Source of the DNA: an uncultured Bacillus sp.
GTDB lineage: Bacteria > Bacillota > Bacilli > Bacillales > Cytobacillaceae
DNA length: 13,944 bases
Reading direction: 5' to 3'
NCBI GenBank assembly: GCA_937894355.1
Contig: CALCRD010000274.1
Location: forward strand, 1-13,944
Shown here piece after piece: positions 13,467 to 13,944 of this stretch. The notes under the pieces were generated by a model. It saw only the letters and a program-made list of their open reading frames with translations, was not told the origin of the DNA and made no database searches. Made by a program: the position numbers and the translations under genes. Positions within the stretch are counted from its first letter, which is position 1. Each line of letters starts with the position of its first letter.

Positions 13467-13944
13467 TTAAATTTCGAACAAGACTGCTGTTTGCATTAAT
13501 TACCCTTATTTTTGCAGTTTTGATTGGATTGGGATTACTATTAGGGCAACTCTTTAAAAATTATTATTCCAATGATTTTAATGAACGCTTGGCTAACGAA
13601 AATAGATTAGTAAAAACGTATATCGAAGATCAAGGTGGTCTTACTACTTTTGATTATGATAAAATCCTGCATTTAAGTGATTTATTGGATTCAAGAATCA
13701 CATTAACCGATAAAAATGGCGAGGCCCTATACGATAGTGGTAAATTATCTGGAGATGTAGAAACAGAAGGCCATCTAAAGATTGTCAAAGATTTGATTGT
13801 GAATCAAAGTAATGGGAAAAACCACGCTGAAAGTAATGAAGTTTATGACTTGAATTACTACTGGGACCCAATAATTAAGGATGGGGAAATTGAAGGATAC
13901 GTAGTAATCAGCACCAAAATGGATGTGTTGAAAACGGCTTACAG
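13463..13944 (+). CDS. phoR: Phosphate sensor histidine kinase PhoR, 5' part only
   Basis: An open frame runs from the ATG at 13463 to the window end without a stop, giving the first 160 residues. The N-terminus MIKFRTRLLFALI begins a membrane helix (about 8-32: ALITLIFAVLIGLGLLLG). A soluble, charged extracytoplasmic region follows, containing LDSRITLTDKNGEALYDSG, which reads like the start of the PhoR PAS-like sensor. The kinase domains lie beyond the window. The start overlaps the phoP stop by ATGA, typical of translational coupling; AAGGGAG lies very close upstream (13455-13461) and GAGGAG (13446-13451) is 11 nt away. PhoR phosphorylates and dephosphorylates PhoP according to phosphate or wall-teichoic-acid state, as known from B. 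subtilis. The assignment rests mainly on position after phoP and on the architecture. Confidence 0.9.
   Translation, partial: MIKFRTRLLFALITLIFAVLIGLGLLLGQLFKNYYSNDFNERLANENRLVKTYIEDQGGLTTFDYDKILHLSDLLDSRITLTDKNGEALYDSGKLSGDVETEGHLKIVKDLIVNQSNGKNHAESNEVYDLNYYWDPIIKDGEIEGYVVISTKMDVLKTAY

Overview
The window looks like a chromosomal segment of a Bacillus-type Firmicute (Bacillaceae). It is AT-rich, has strong AGGAGG-type ribosome binding sites and several GTG/TTG starts, and its proteins read closely like Bacillus subtilis YtsJ, AccD, AccA, PfkA, Pyk, FxsA, YtvI, YtwI, CitZ, Icd, Mdh, PhoP and PhoR, in the order known from Bacillus chromosomes. No mobile elements, tRNA/rRNA genes or CRISPR arrays are visible. 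This is core metabolism, and the unusual material is in the non-coding DNA and in one regulator.

Layout. Positions 1-1145: 3' end of an NADP-type malic enzyme whose stop overlaps the start of a FadR-like GntR regulator. Positions 1146-3208: a 15-bp GntR/FadR-type palindrome, then overlapping accD-accA (acetyl-CoA carboxylase carboxyltransferase) and a clear terminator. Positions 3209-6668: pfkA-pyk (lower glycolysis) followed by fxsA (membrane protein), closed by a near-perfect bidirectional terminator. Positions 6681-7802: ytvI on the minus strand. Positions 7989-8456: ytwI (UPF0756/DUF441 membrane protein), divergent from ytvI and sharing a nearly symmetric promoter region with it. Positions 8457-12563: citZ-icd-mdh (citrate synthase, isocitrate dehydrogenase, malate dehydrogenase), with a roughly 390-nt structured leader before citZ, a large hairpin before icd, a weak terminator-like element before mdh and a strong terminator after mdh. 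Positions 12564-13944: phoP-phoR (phosphate two-component system; phoR is cut by the window edge), preceded by four tandem PhoP-box-like hexamers on the minus strand.

How the genes work together. PfkA and Pyk carry carbon to pyruvate. Malic enzyme returns malate to pyruvate. AccDA transfers the carboxyl group that makes malonyl-CoA for fatty acids. CitZ, Icd and Mdh form the citrate-to-2-oxoglutarate branch and the oxaloacetate-regenerating step of the TCA cycle. The GntR regulator sits between malic enzyme and accDA, with a matching operator just in front of accD, so it is a plausible link between C4/pyruvate metabolism and fatty-acid synthesis (inference).

Most worth checking: the citZ leader (a 32-nt palindrome with perfect 15-nt arms plus a set of mutually exclusive stems), the citZ-icd hairpin, the GntR operator paired with an apparently degenerate ligand domain, and the inverted PhoP-box array.
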